64,000 nt of DNA from Cephalotus follicularis (taxonomy: Eukaryota; Streptophyta; Magnoliopsida; Oxalidales; Cephalotaceae), in assembly GCA_001972305.1 (NCBI GenBank), contig BDDD01000984.1, forward strand, positions 1 to 64,000. The letters run 5' to 3'. Below the pieces are notes generated by a model. The model was not told the origin of the DNA. It saw only the letters and a program-made list of their open reading frames with translations, and ran no database searches. The translations under genes were made by a program, and so were the position numbers. Shown piece after piece: positions 34,922-47,199 of this stretch. How positions within the stretch are numbered: the first letter of the stretch is position 1; each line of letters begins with the position of its first letter.

Positions 34922-35669
34922 TGTCACACCCCGTTTCCATCAAACAACATTTAGGTTATGGCAATCAACATATATTCAGCGTATTGCAATTAACGAATAA
35001 ATTGAAACTTTTCAAAACATAATATCTTGCGGAAGAATATGAATCATAAGCTGAAACCACACGTATCATGCATCCCATAGTACATGATACTAGCATTTAT
35101 CATCTTATAACCATTGTCAAAAGCCCTCAAACGGAGCGTGATCTGATATTTAATCAGTTACATTAAAACATCAATACAGTAATCCCAAAAGTAAACATTT
35201 CTCAAAGTAAATACAACATAAGGACAATTCATTATTACAACGACTAATTTAAACATTCCTCGAAGGAAAACACAATTTAAGCTTCACTTCGCTACCCAAA
35301 GCCCAACGGTGACAATCCGCTGCATCAACCTGAAATGTAGGGGGTTAGCCTTTGTCCTCACTCGGCTAAGTAGAGAAAATATAATACACTTCGGGACTCA
35401 ATGATAATGAAAGTCATGAAATGAATGCACCATGATGCAATACGTGATATGTATATACATATATGTACATATATATATGTACGTATATATGTATATAGGC
35501 CAAAAGGTTCGACTATGCCAAGTGGCTATAACCATACAAATTATCAATTAGGTCACTAAGGACCCATCAATCCAGTCAAACAAGTCATAGAGGACAAATC
35601 AATCACTCAGTCAATCAATCATCAGTCGATCAATCATGCCACAAAGGACAACACTCTAAACGGGGATGC

Positions 35670-35915
35670 TTCCACTCTGTGTTTAGCACCTGGTCACTTC
35701 CACTCTGTGTTTAGCAACCCGGTTACTTCCGCTCTGCGTTTAGTAACCACCACAATAATCAATCCGTCACATCGGACAAACAATCTATCAATCATGTCAC
35801 ATCGGATAAAAAATCTATCAATCATGTCACATCGGACAAACAATCCATTCAGGGATTCTTCCACTCTGTGTTTAGCACCTAATCACTCCCACTCTATGTT
35901 TAGTAACCCAGTTAC
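35670..35915. repeat. Short tandem units in the reversed LTR, first block
   Basis: Repeated 'cttccactctgtgtttagc' units, plus three units of 'atcatgtcacatcggacaaa' (35760-35850). Related LTRs have only about two diverged copies of the first unit (for example near 17350-17400, 'gaacacagagtgcgag' on the other strand). Confidence 0.75.
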
Positions 35916-36725
35916 TTTCGCTGTAATGACCTGAGTTTCCATTAAAGATATTAATTATGGAAAGATGATTGCTATTATGTAATTGGAAAATATTTCAAGG
36001 GACCCGTAGTATGACCCTATGCTGGGGGGTTCGGGGGTTCCGCTCCCTGGTGAGCAGAAGGGGGGTCCCGCTACTCGGATAGTGGGCAGGGGCTCAGGGG
36101 CAGCGCCCCCGGAAGAAAATTGAAATTGGTTATTTCTTTGGACTGGAAATTCTGGCTTAAGCGCCGACGATTCTAGGTAAAGAGTCGACGCTTTGGTGGT
36201 AAACCAGCGACTCTTGGACCCCTTCTAACGGAGCTTTAAACCAGTGCAACGGCAAATTGGACAAACCCCTGACACCGGCGATGCTTACTAGAAAGCGTTA
36301 GCGCTTTGGAGGCAACCGACGACGCTCCAAATGTAAGCTTCAACGCTTTGAGATCAAGTATTGAGGTTAACTTGGACGAGACTTAAAGCGGCGACACTTT
36401 GTTGGAAAGCGTCAGTGCTTTAGTCGGGATAGAAGTTGGAGAACTCAGGATAAGCCCATGACCGGCGACACTTAGGGAGAAAGAGTCGACGCTTTGACCT
36501 GTGTTAGGTGCAGAATTCTAAGTTTTATGTCACTTGGGGAGGAATTAAATGGATTATGGGACACTTGTCAAGCAAGGAAAGGATGACTTATGATATTTTG
36601 ATGTTAAGGGACATGTGGCATCAGCTGATGGAAAGAATTCCATCACATGGACAACTATGAGGCAAACTCACATGGGTGAGGTCATGGATGACACTATGCA
36701 AGCTTGGCCTCCAAGTTTGTCTCTC

Positions 36726-36733
36726 CTATATAT
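36726..36733 (+). promoter_or_regulatory. Probable TATA box of the level-1 LTR
   Basis: CCTATATATG in a less AT-rich context, about 800 bases into the LTR. A mild candidate. Confidence 0.4.
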
Positions 36734-36801
36734 GTATGTGTAACTTCAGCTGAGTAATGGTTAGTTTTCTGCTGAGTTTGGAGAGAAGATTTCAGCTAAG
36801 G

Positions 36802-39800
36802 TGTAAGCCCCCAATATATATAAATATATATATTTGCATAAAAAAAAACGAGAAGCCATCAGGCGCATAACACAAGTGTGTTATGCGTCGGGCGCATTAC
36901 TTGCACCAAAGTAAAAGAAAGGCAGAGAGTGCGGGAGAGGAAGCATGCGGGAGAGAGAACCAGAGAGGGAGAGAGAGCTTGACGCCGGAGAGCAAGTGGC
37001 CATCGCCGGAGGAGATGGCGCAGTACGGGTTGTCCACCACTGACCGGTAACCTCGTTCCCCTTCTCTTTTCTTTTCCTTCTTCTCCCATCACTGTCGCCA
37101 CTGTCACGCCGCTGCCGTGCGTTCCACTGCCGGTTAGTATCACGGGAAGGTCCGGTCTTCACTTAGGAGGCCGGCTACACCTATTTCAGTGACTGGTTTG
37201 GCACCATTTGGCCGAAAATGACCGGATCCCTACTGCCGAGTTGACTCAGTGAACCAACTCGCTGCCGCCTTTGACCGCGCATTTAGCACCGAGTCTTGAT
37301 GAGTTAGGGGCATAGATGTGTTTGTCTGGTGGTTGTCATGCGTTTTATGGTGGTAGCCGGACTTATGGACGGCCGGCGAGTCAACTCAGTGAGTTGAACT
37401 TACTGGCCGTCCATGGCAGCGTGTTCTACGGCGAGTCTCTGGCAGCGTAGAATTGATGGTTGTGTGGCGATTTCGGGTGATGACCGAAGTTGTGGTAGAC
37501 TGGCGAGTTGACTCAGTGAGTTGACTCACTGCCGGCTATGACTGTGCGATTCACGGCAAGTCACGGCTACCAGTGCATATATTGGCCAATTTCGAGCCTG
37601 TATACGGCGTGGTTGGAGTTTCAATGTGTTGGCCAGAAATTGGTCGGAACTCTGGTGACAACAATGTGTATTTGCTACTTTTGAGTAAGTCATAATAGAA
37701 TGTGTGATGGTTATTGCAGTGATACGAGGAGAGAAAGAGAACCCCGTTGACAAAAGATGGAGCTGTGCTCGTGACAACGAGTGAAGCTTAGAGGAGGTGG
37801 CAGTTCTTGGATTCTGCTGCAAGTCCTTCCAACTCACAAGCTCAATTGTTAACAGGTAGGGTATACATTTACTCCGATGGCACGTGCCAGATGAATAAGG
37901 ACTTGATCCCATTCGTAAACGCCGATATGAGATGGTAATATACAAATGGTAGCTCACTAGAGTAGGTTATACTACTTGTATTGCATTCATGCTTTCTAAA
38001 TGGTTATATGAATTTATATGTGTACGAGTTGTAATTGTATGGATGCATGATTGTGTGTATATATATACGGGTATATGGAATAGTATTTTTATGCAATGTT
38101 TCTATGCTACCTCGTGCCCAAGAGGCTGAGGTATGTTTATCTTCTACCTCGAGCCCAAGCGACCGAGGGTAACTCATATATGTCTTGGAATGATTTTCAA
38201 GGTTATGAATTGAAAGTGGTATGTGATTAAATACTTATATATGCTGGTATGGGACAGTGTATATATCTAGCTAACCTCTTGATTGTTATTAGATGAATGG
38301 TATAGTTAAGGACTGACATAGATGTGGATCGTTATGGAATGGATCATACGATCACTGATGAATATGATTACGAAGGCCGGGGATATGATAACGGACGAAC
38401 ATGGAGATGGTTACAGATTAATATGGAAAGGGCTTATGGATTTGGAAATTAGCCTATGGCTACGGAAATGTTTCATGGATATGAAATATGACTTATGACT
38501 AGGGAAATGATTCTAAATGGTTTGACGGATGTGGATCCATGAGATCCTTTACAAATGGTCCCTATTACTTAAAAGCATACATGATTTGGGGTCACAACTA
38601 CGGGATGGATTATTGATTGTACTGTATGAGACTATAGAGATAACCCATTCCTGACTTTCATTTCCGTCATGAACGTCATGAATGTTAGACCACAGTTTAC
38701 ATCACATTGTGATTATGGACCAATACGTGGACCCCACTATTGTGGGAGGACCGATACAATGCGTGGACCCCACACATTGGATGGACCCATATACATTGTG
38801 TGGACCCCACACATTGGGTGGACCCATATACATTGCGTGGACCCCACACATTGGGTGGACCCATATACATTGCGTGGACCCCATATATTGGGTGGACCCA
38901 TTACGTTGCGCAGACCCCACACATTGGGTGGACCCATACAAAGCATGAAATAAACAACGTAGTCAGTGTTATCTCATTCCTCACTCCTCCACGTCACCAA
39001 AAGTACGTCGAGGGTGGGATGGACCCTATGGATTGATTGTCCCTATGATCGATATGAATTGTTATATGGATTGGTTACAGGGCTATGGACTTGACGTGAT
39101 TAGTACTAACTAAATATACCCCGCTTAGGGACGGCCTGTACATTGAAGCTACCCACGATTGTCATTTATACACATGACATCACTTGGCATGCTGATACAC
39201 ATATATGTATATTGTTCACCCCATGACTTATGATTTCACTTGATGCATGCACAACACCTTACTCCCCTGTGGCATGCATGGCATATCTTTATATTGTTGC
39301 ACTGTGGCATATAGTATGGTTTCGCCATATGGATCGTACAACTATGGATTGTACATTATGAATCGTACGACTTTGGTTTGTATGACGATGGATCGTACGA
39401 TTATGGAACGGATGCCAAATGGTTATGGTACATCACGGGACATATACAATATGATTATGAATCGTGTCGTTACGTGTCGTAATGGCCGGATTGTGATGAT
39501 ATATGGATATGGATGGTGGTTGTAGCTAGAGAGACCAGTTTTAGAGAATGTCCATCTTCTCTTCCTTGTTCTACTTACGGATCCTACTTTAATCTGCCAG
39601 TGGAATAAGGGCTTCTGCCTAGGTCGCCAAGAGCGCCTAGTCTGTTACCTCAGCAGAGGAAGCCGAGAAGAGCTTGTATACGCTTGAAAGGATTTTGGAA
39701 TGATATGGACGCTGAATGATAAGGGAAACGGTTATGGCTATGGAAGGATACGATATGGTTATGGACCGTATCGTTATGGATCATGATGGTCCTGATTGTT

Positions 39801-40824
39801 ATGGTATGGCTATGATATGGTTACGGTAGGACCATGGCATGTATCCCCAGATGGTTGTTGTTAATCCTATTCTTATACGCCAGTATGGGACGGTTGTATA
39901 CGAATGGTAGATCCCTAGTGTATGTGAATCTAAGGGAATGGTTGTATTGGGCTAGAACCTTTGGGGTCTGGCATTGGCTTGTTAAAGGGTGATGATTGAT
40001 TTGATTCCATCCTATACACCGGTATGGGATGGTCGTATACGAATGGTAGATCACATGTTCTATTGGTCTCTAGGTTATGATGCATGACCTTTATTTTATG
40101 AGCTACGTTGCTATGAATTGGCATTCATACATCTCTTGTCATGCATGTATCTCTCATGTTGTACACATATCTGCTGCACTTTTATATGTTCATTGCATAT
40201 GTATATCCTACACAAACTTCGGGTTGCTGACCCATTACATTGTATTGTAATGTAATGGGTCAGGTTCAGGTCCAGGTGACGCGCATCAGTGACCAGCCAG
40301 GTTAAATCGCAGGGTAAGGATTTACTTCTCCTCTGACCTACTTTGTATAAATGTGATATTGTAAAAGGACAGATATTGAATATGGATGTGTTTATAGTTG
40401 TTGTATAAGAGACAAATGTAAAGATGAAATAGAGATATGTTTATGTTCAGCTATTGACCTGCCGGCTTGTGGCAGCGCTTGTTTAATATGTGTGTTGATG
40501 TAAAGGACATGGAAGGGTCCACATATTGTGATATATTATTGATTTCCTCCCACGGGAGTGTGATTGTTGAGGCCTGAGCCCCAGTTATAAATTGAGTTTT
40601 TCTTTACAGGGGGATATAGTCCGATAAACGAATACTTCATGCTGAAATTTTGGGAGATTTTAAGAGTTAGTTTTTATATGGATTAATTATTCCGTTAGTG
40701 TATATATGACTGTTTAAAGTGATAAACTTATAGCACTTTTGATTAATGGATATGAAATGACTGAATGGAAGGTATCTCACGCGTCGGATAGTAGGGGTTC
40801 GCCCTCGCGGTTCTGGGGGTGACT
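36802..40824 (+). repeat. 5' LTR of the level-2 element
   Basis: 4023 bp, TGTAAGCCCCC to GGGGGTGACT (final A changed to T). It contains: clusters of 'gttgactcagtgagttgac' type (37240-37540), a 37-bp tandem array (38763-38945), AT-rich repeats of 'tatggatatgg' character, and an inverted repeat 'gacccattac..gtaatgggtc' near 40220-40260. The ORFs on both strands at 38669-39036 come from the tandem array. Confidence 0.9.
38763..38945. repeat. 37-bp dimeric tandem array, 5' LTR copy (about 5 units)
   Basis: Units begin at 38763, 38800, 38837, 38874 and 38910. Each unit is a dimer of two 18/19-bp halves, 'gtggaccccacacattgg' and 'gtggacccatatacattgc'. Since 37 is not a multiple of 3, all three frames stay open and give look-alike peptides on both strands. 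Confidence 0.95.
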
Positions 40825-40827
40825 GCT

Positions 40828-40839
40828 TGGTATCAGAGC
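40828..40839 (+). other. Primer-binding site, tRNA-iMet type
   Basis: TGGTATCAGAGC three bases after the 5' LTR of the level-2 element. Confidence 0.95.
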
Positions 40840-41023
40840 CGGTCCTATGCTAGATACACCTGGATAGGATCCTCGACTAGTGGAAATGAGATTGATTGAT
40901 TGAGTTAAAGTGCTATAGTTGGAGTTATTTGGAGTAGTGGAATAATAAGTGTTACATGGAGTATCTTGGAATTATGGTTATGAAAGTTGATGGCTGATTG
41001 TTGTCTCTTATACAAGGTAGAAT

Positions 41024-41300
41024 ATGGAAGATCGATGCGGAAGAACCGCAAGAGGAGATAGAGCCGGGTCATTGTTGAGATGTACCCGAGCCAATAGATG
41101 TATTGAAGGACAATATGAAAAGGAAAGTACGGCCCATGAGGCAGAACATGTTACTTCGGCCCAAGAAACAGAGCATGTTGTTTTGGCTCAAGAAGAGCCT
41201 TGAGATTATTTGAGAGAGATGCATGGCATGATGACCAAATGATGCGATGATGCAATGACAAGTGGCTGCAAATTGACGGTAACCAATGTGAGGCTAAGTC
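41024..41300 (+). pseudogene. Gag N-terminal remnant of the level-2 element
   Basis: The frame from ATG 41024 gives a charged N-terminus ('MEDRCGRTARGDRAG', then 'EHVTSAQETEHVVLAQEE') followed by a stop near 41205 and 'LREMHGMM'. The position after the PBS and leader fits Gag. No gag core domain or zinc knuckle is left; the sequence runs into RT remnants near 41430. Confidence 0.5.
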
Positions 41301-41429
41301 TATTGGGTTATCAAGGATAACATCTCATACGGTTAGCATGGAAGCAAGGTAGGCTAAGAGGTTTCCTACCTAACCCACAGATCAATGGATCTTGCTAAAC
41401 GATCCAGTAGAGTTGCCGATGGATGAATT

Positions 41430-41995
41430 GGAAGTGATTTCAAAGGTGGATCCATACGGATATGCATTATCATTGGCAGCCTCCAATTCACGATGTGGAC
41501 CTTATGAGTTGATCCTAATGTCGTATGGGGTGGCCAATGCCCTGCTGGAATCATGGGCCTTATAAAAGGGGTGTGTAGTCCATATCTTGACCAAATCATC
41601 GTAATCCCCTCCGATGATATGTTAGTGCATTCCATGTCTACAGAATGCCATGAGAAGCAGTTGCACTGAGCATGGCAGGTCTTGCGAGATCGCCAATGGT
41701 ATGCCATGTTCCGCAATTATGGATTTTGTTTATCGGAGGTAGTTTCCTTGGTCATGTTATCTTCAGTGCTGGTTCATTGGTGGGCCTAACAATGATAGAA
41801 GTAACGAGGGATTGGAAATGGCTGATAAACATGACAACAGTTCGTGGTTTCTTAGTCTTAGCGGGCTATTACCGCCGCTTCATCGAGGAAATTTTTTGGA
41901 TTATTACACCATTGACTCGATTGACGTAGAAAGACAGGGGATGTGAGTGATGACAGTTGTGAATGGAGCTTCTAGAAGTTAAAACATCTTCTGAT
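41430..41995 (+). pseudogene. Reverse transcriptase remnant of the level-2 element
   Basis: Degenerate RT: 'CGPYELILMSYGVANAP' (usual M-P-F-G-V-T-N), 'SPYLDQIIVIPSDDMLVHS' (catalytic F-I-D-D is P-S-D-D), 'AWQVLRDRQWYAMF', 'FCLSEVVSLGHVIFSAGSL', '[17 protein letters not shown]', 'ITPLTRLT' then TAG. The first third of RT and the protease are deleted. Frame changes and stops rule out function. Confidence 0.8.
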
Positions 41996-43146
41996 ATCTG
42001 TGCTAATCGTGGTTTTACCTGAGGGTAATGAGGATTTTGTGGTATATAGTGATGCCTCAGGGGATGGTGTAAATTGTGTTTTAAGGTTGTTTGGGGAAGT
42101 GAGCTCCTATGTCCCATGGAAAGTTGGAACCTCATGAGTAAGTTATTCCACTCATGACCTAGAAATTGTAGCGTTAGCTGTGCTCTATGCAAATGGAGAC
42201 CCTATCTATGTGGCACAAAGTTTGAGGTTTTCACAGAGCACAGGGGTCCGAAACATCCTTTCTCATAGAAGGCTCTAAATATGAGACAAAGAAGGTGGAT
42301 GGAGCCGTTAAATGGTTACATCCGTGAGATCCAATGTCAACCAAGCTAGCCTAATATGGTGGCAGACCTCTTAAGTCACCGATTAGCTTGCTTGACGGTC
42401 TCATAAGTTCAAGCACGACCATGGTTGATGGATAGAATTGAGAGGCTCAAGGGATGGATGATGAATTGCTTAAGGCTGCATTACATGATCAAGATGAGTT
42501 CAAACCCGAATCCTTGATTCTTGGTGACGAATTGATAAGATCCCAATACAGAGTTTGTATCCTTTACAACATATGGCTGAAGGATAAGCTATGGACAAGC
42601 CTATCGCTCCCGTTTCTCAGTACATCCAACGAAAAGTAAGATGTATCAGGATTTGAAGCCTATTTGGTAGAATGATATGAAGACAGGATAGACACTATTG
42701 CCTACAGGCTTGCCTTACTAACCAACTTATGGGATCGAAACCTACCATATAAGGTAGAGTGTATACCATGGATGAGGGTGGCATCGCAGAAGCGTGATGG
42801 ATAGGGATAACAGTTGGAATGGACCCCTGCCGTTAGGAGAATTCACGCGGGAAGATCATGTATTGCATAATGTGTTCAAGTCTCAATGCTCGAAATGTAT
42901 TATCCAGATCCTTCTCACGTGCTACAATATGAGCCGTTAGAGTTGATGACGGATACGAGCTTGAAGAGATACCTTTTTGGATGATCGATCGTCGAATCAA
43001 ACAGCTGAGAAAGAAGGGTATTTTGTTAATGGAAGTGTTATAACAATGTTATGGACTTGAGAAAGCCACGTGGGACGTGAGAAAGGAATGAAACATTCTA
43101 CCCTCACATGTTTTAACCTAAAGAATCTCAAGCACGAGATTTCTCT
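41996..43146 (+). pseudogene. RNase H, integrase and chromodomain remnants of the level-2 element
   Basis: RNase H traces: 'LPEGNEDFVVYSDASGDG' near 42020, 'YSTHDLEIVAL' near 42145, '[20 protein letters not shown]' near 42275, 'MVADLLSHRLACL' near 42360. Integrase traces: 'HPTKSKMYQDL' near 42620 (HHCC region) and the C-terminal 'PDPSHVLQYEPLELM' near 42905. A chromodomain-like stretch 'DRRIKQLRKKGILLMEVL' follows near 42985, then 'KATWDVRKEMK'. The catalytic core of integrase is not recognisable. Multiple frames and stops. Confidence 0.75.
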
Positions 43147-43159
43147 AAGGAGGGGAGGA
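43147..43159 (+). other. Polypurine tract of the level-2 element
   Basis: AAGGAGGGGAGGA directly before the 3' LTR start TGTAAGCCCCC. Confidence 0.9.
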
Positions 43160-44393
43160 TGTAAGCCCCCAATATATATAAATATATATATTTGCATATT
43201 AAAAAAAAAAAAGATATCAGGCGCACTACTTACGCCAAAGTAAAAGAAAGGGAGAGAGTGCGGGAGAGGAAGCATGCAGGAGAGAGAACCAGAGAGGGAG
43301 AGAGAGCTTGACACCGACGAGAAAGCGGCAGTCACCGGAGGAGATGGCGTGGCACAGGTCGTCCACCACTGACCGGTAACCTCCTTCCCCTTCTCTTTTC
43401 TTTTCCTTCTTCTCCCGTCACTGTCGCCACTGTCACGCCGCTGCCGTGCGTTCCACCGCCAGTTAGCATCACGCGAAGGCCTGGTCTTCACTTAGGAGGC
43501 CGGCTACAGCTATTTCAGTGACTGGTTTGGCGCCATTCGGCCAGAAACGGCCGGATCCCTACTGCCGAGTTGACTCAGTGAACCAACTCGCTGCCGCCTT
43601 TGACCGCGCGTTTAGCACCGAGTTTCGGCTAGTTAGGGCTATAGATGTGTTTGTCTGGTGGTTATGATGCGTTTTATGGTGGTAGCCGGTGTTGTGGATG
43701 GCCGGCGAGTCAACTTAGAGAGTTGAACTCACTGGCCGGCCGTGACATCGCGTTCTACGGCGAGTCTCGGTGAGTCTCTGGCAGTGACGCGTAGAATTGA
43801 TGGTTGTGTGGAGATTTTGGGTGGTGACCACAGTTGTGGTTGACTGGCGAGTTGAGTCAGTGAGTTGACTCGCTGCCGGCTGTGACTGTGCGATTCACGG
43901 TGAGTCATGGCTGCCAGTGCATATATTGGCCAATTTGGAGCCTGTATACGGCGTGGCTGGATTTTCGATGTGTTGGCCAAAAATTGATCGGAAATCTGAT
44001 GACGACGATGTGTATTTGCTACTTTTGAGTAAGTCTTAACAGAATGTTTGATGGTTATTGCAGTGATACGAGGAGAGAAAGAGAACTCCGTTGACAAAAG
44101 ATGGAGCTGTGCTCGTGACAGCGAGTGAAGCTTAGAGGAGGTGGCAGTTCGTGGATTCTGCTGCAAGTCCTTCCAACTCGCAAGCTCAATTGTTAACAGG
44201 TAGGGTATACCTTTACTCCGATGGTATGTGCCAGATGAATAGGGACTTGATCCCACTCGTATACGCCGGTATGAGACGGTAATGTACAAATGGTAGCTCA
44301 CTAGAGTAGGTTATACTACTTGTATTGCATTCATGCTTTCTAAATGGTTATATGAATTGATATGTGTACGAGTTGTAATTGTATGGATGCATG

Positions 44394-44398
<5 letters not shown>

Positions 44399-44427
<29 letters not shown>
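44399..44427. repeat. (AT)n microsatellite
   Basis: About 29 bases of AT, 20 bases before the level-3 insertion. The 5' LTR has only a short version here (near 38060). Confidence 0.9.
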
Positions 44428-44428
<1 letters not shown>

Positions 44429-44628
44429 GAGTATACGGAATAGTATTGTTGTGACGACCCGAATTACCTTTTGTACTGTTCATGCATACATCGTACCGTA
44501 TTGCACCGTATTGGACCGTACTGAACTGTATTGAATTGAGGTATCTTATGCCCATTGAGATTGTATTTGGTTTTATGCATGTATAGTCAGGATTTTGAGC
44601 TGAGCTTCGGAGAGTTGACCGAATCGAC

Positions 44629-44636
44629 TATATAAG
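44629..44636 (+). promoter_or_regulatory. LTR TATA box of the level-3 element
   Basis: TATATAAG in the context 'gaatcgac..tcaattctcac', followed by a pyrimidine-rich leader starting about 20 bases downstream. A textbook plant LTR promoter layout; the transcription start would fall near 44660. Confidence 0.7.
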
Positions 44637-45164
44637 TCAATTCTCACTCTCACACTCTCATTTCACACATTCTTCTCCCTCTCTCTATCCTTCTCACACT
44701 CTCTCTCTAGCTGGAGCCTCCATCTTCCTCTCTTGCAGTCGGATTTGCAGCTCCTTCAACAAGGACACCGATTACAAGTGGTGGCTTACCGATTGAACAA
44801 GAAAGTAACGGATTATTGGGCGATTTCTGCCGATCGATTGATTGGGAGCTCAACTTTTGAAGCTTCAGTGATAGGTAGGACTTCTTTACTGAATTGCCTA
44901 TTGCTTTATTGATTGATTGATTGAATTGCATGCTTGAATGACTGATTGAATGATTGAATTGAGTGTATTGAGTGAATTTATGGTTTTTAGGGTTTTTTAG
45001 TAAATCGTTGACCTAATTGTTAATAGAAAGATTGAAATGTTAAATTGAAGGTTGTAACTAGTTTTACTAACCTTAAAGAACGATTTTTAACCCTTGGTTT
45101 CTTAAAGAATGGATTTGATTGGATTTTGGCTTGAAATATGTTGGTTTTCTGCAGAAAAATCGGC

Positions 45165-45500
45165 CATTCCCTGCAAAGACGTCGATCCCTTTGCCCATGG
45201 GCATCGATGTCTTTCACTTTGGGATGTAGCCTCCTTGCTTTCACAGCAAAGACATAACGTCTTTGAAAGGCGTCGACGTCTTTTGCTTGAGATGCCTTTC
45301 CTCAGAGAAGGCGTCGACGCGAGACATCGATGCGCATTCCCAGGCCATTTTCATTGAAACGCGTCGACGCCTTTTTCCAAGGACATCGACGTCTTCGGAC
45401 AAATTGAGAAAGACATCGACGTCTTTGAAAGACATCGACGTCTTTCTACCGTTTTCAAAAGCATGCCTTGATACGCATCGACATCTTTTGTTAAAGGCAT
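45165..45500. repeat. TCGA-centred palindrome array of the level-3 LTR
   Basis: About ten copies of a motif approximating AAAGACGTCGACGTCTTT, for example 'ggcgtcgacgtctttt', 'acatcgacgtcttcgg' and two adjacent 'agacatcgacgtcttt', with some 'ggcgtcgacgc' forms. Confidence 0.75.
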
Positions 45501-47025
45501 CAATGCCTTTCAGGCAAAGTGGAATTTTTAACTGTTAAAGCTGGTTTTTCAACCCTTTTCACATTGCCGGTTGACCGGAACCTCACTTGAGGTATTCAAG
45601 CGTTTAAAACACAGTTTTCAATGGTTTTCAAAGATCGAATTGATAGAATGATAGAGTGACAGCTTGGGCCATAGGTGACGACTCAGTGACTCTCATTGAC
45701 CAAATAGATGTTCATTCCTATTTCATCGATTCGATTGTCAGCGCCTAGCAGCTACCGATTGAATGCTTGAGTCATGAGTGTTGTTGTGAGTCTAAGTCAG
45801 TAAAATGGACGCACGTTCCCATCCCTCAATTAGGCACCACCACTTATTGACTTGCTTCGACATTGTATTGATACATTGATCGATTGCTTAAGTCATGAGT
45901 GTTGTTGTGAGTCTAAGTCGGTACGATGGATGCAAGTTTCCATTTCTCCATTAGACACCACCACTTATTGACTTTACTTACATTGTATTGACTTGATTGA
46001 TTGACTGTATCGTATGGATCCTATAGAGCGACCTTGTGGTTTACGTCGGCATGATAGGTTGACTTTTTCCACCTATTCCGTGGATCGTTTCTTTTATTGT
46101 ATTGTCTTGCTGACGAGCATGTGCTGATGAGCACGATTGATTGATGATTGACGCTCGCTGAGGGCCGTAGCTCCCTAACGGCATCAGTAGCTCCCTAAGT
46201 TGTAGTTCATCGAGATTGTATTAGCCCAGCCATAGGCTGGAAGATCTATGTGTTCCAGACCTGATTAGTCTAGGAACCGTAGGTAGATCTCCCACCCTTT
46301 TTGAAGGACTACCTTCCGTGGGATCGATCACTGCTAACTGATTGACACTGAATTGACATCGGTCGCATGCTCTATAGGATATTGATTGATTGATTGGGTG
46401 TTTCATACACCGACATTGAGTGTCTGCCATTGATTGATTGTTGTTATAGATCCTATCCGTATGCTCTGTTATGGGCCATTGTCATACGGGTAGTCTGATC
46501 GCCAATTGTACATTTACATTTGCCATGTCATGCATTGATATTGTACACCGCACATTGATATTGTATTGATTGTCACCGATATTTCCCATTGTACATGCAT
46601 ACATGCTGTATGGGGTTTATGCTTAGCCAGTGTGGCTAACCCCATCCTTCGGGGTGGGGCTGTGTTATACCTTTGTATGCGGCATAGGTAGGGCAGCAGG
46701 TAGCAGCGGACAAATGGACTGAAGACTCGTTTGATCGCATGACTGCTTGGGTACCGCAGGACTGGTTTTGAGATTGTAGTGAAGTTTGGAATGTACTGTA
46801 TTGTAATACTGTATTGAAGATTTGATAATGTATTGTAAAAGACTAGTATTGTAAAAGATTTGTATTGTACTGTATAGATGGATTGGTATTGTATCTTCCG
46901 CAAGTGTTATATATTGCAAATTTTAAGTTTTCTGCATTTTTATATTGCTAGTCCCGACCATTGTATTGGGTATTGATTGAGAGTAATGCCACGTGTCCGC
47001 CCTGCGGGCTCGGGGTGTTACAGTA

Positions 47026-47037
47026 TGGTATCAGAGA
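47026..47037 (+). other. Primer-binding site, tRNA-iMet type
   Basis: TGGTATCAGAGA, three bases after the LTR end. One change from TGGTATCAGAGC. Confidence 0.9.
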
Positions 47038-47199
47038 CATTGGTCGGCCTGCTAGCTAAGTATATTAATGCATTGATTGATATTGACTGAATGGATTTGC
47101 ATGATATATGTTCTTGCTTATTCATGCCATTGGTTATTGGAAAAGAGATTGATATTGGAATTGAAAGTGATTGCATCTGATCATCCCGTCATTGAGTCG

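Larger units (their letters stand above)
44450..47022 (+). repeat. 5' LTR of the level-3 element
   Basis: 2573 bp, TGTGACGACCC to CGGGGTGTTACA. TATA box at 44629 with a CT-rich leader downstream (44640-44710). TCGA-centred palindrome array at 45165-45500. A tttgtattgtactg-type block precedes the terminus and reappears at 50749. Confidence 0.9.

Noticed and set aside
38669-39036. Overlapping ORFs on both strands (His/Trp/Pro/Asp-rich peptides)
   Set aside because: They are the 37-bp tandem array read in successive frames; no start context, no homology, mirrored on the other strand. The same applies at 51516-51980.
41869-42192. Minus-strand ORF opposite the level-2 RT/RNase H remnant
   Set aside because: The plus strand carries recognisable RT and RNase H motifs; the minus frame is a shadow.
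43729-44301. Minus-strand ORF of 190 codons in the level-2 3' LTR
   Set aside because: A homologous but differently broken ORF lies in the 5' LTR (37526-37957). It covers the TGACTCA-type repeats and leader, and no domain is recognisable, so I do not support it as a gene.
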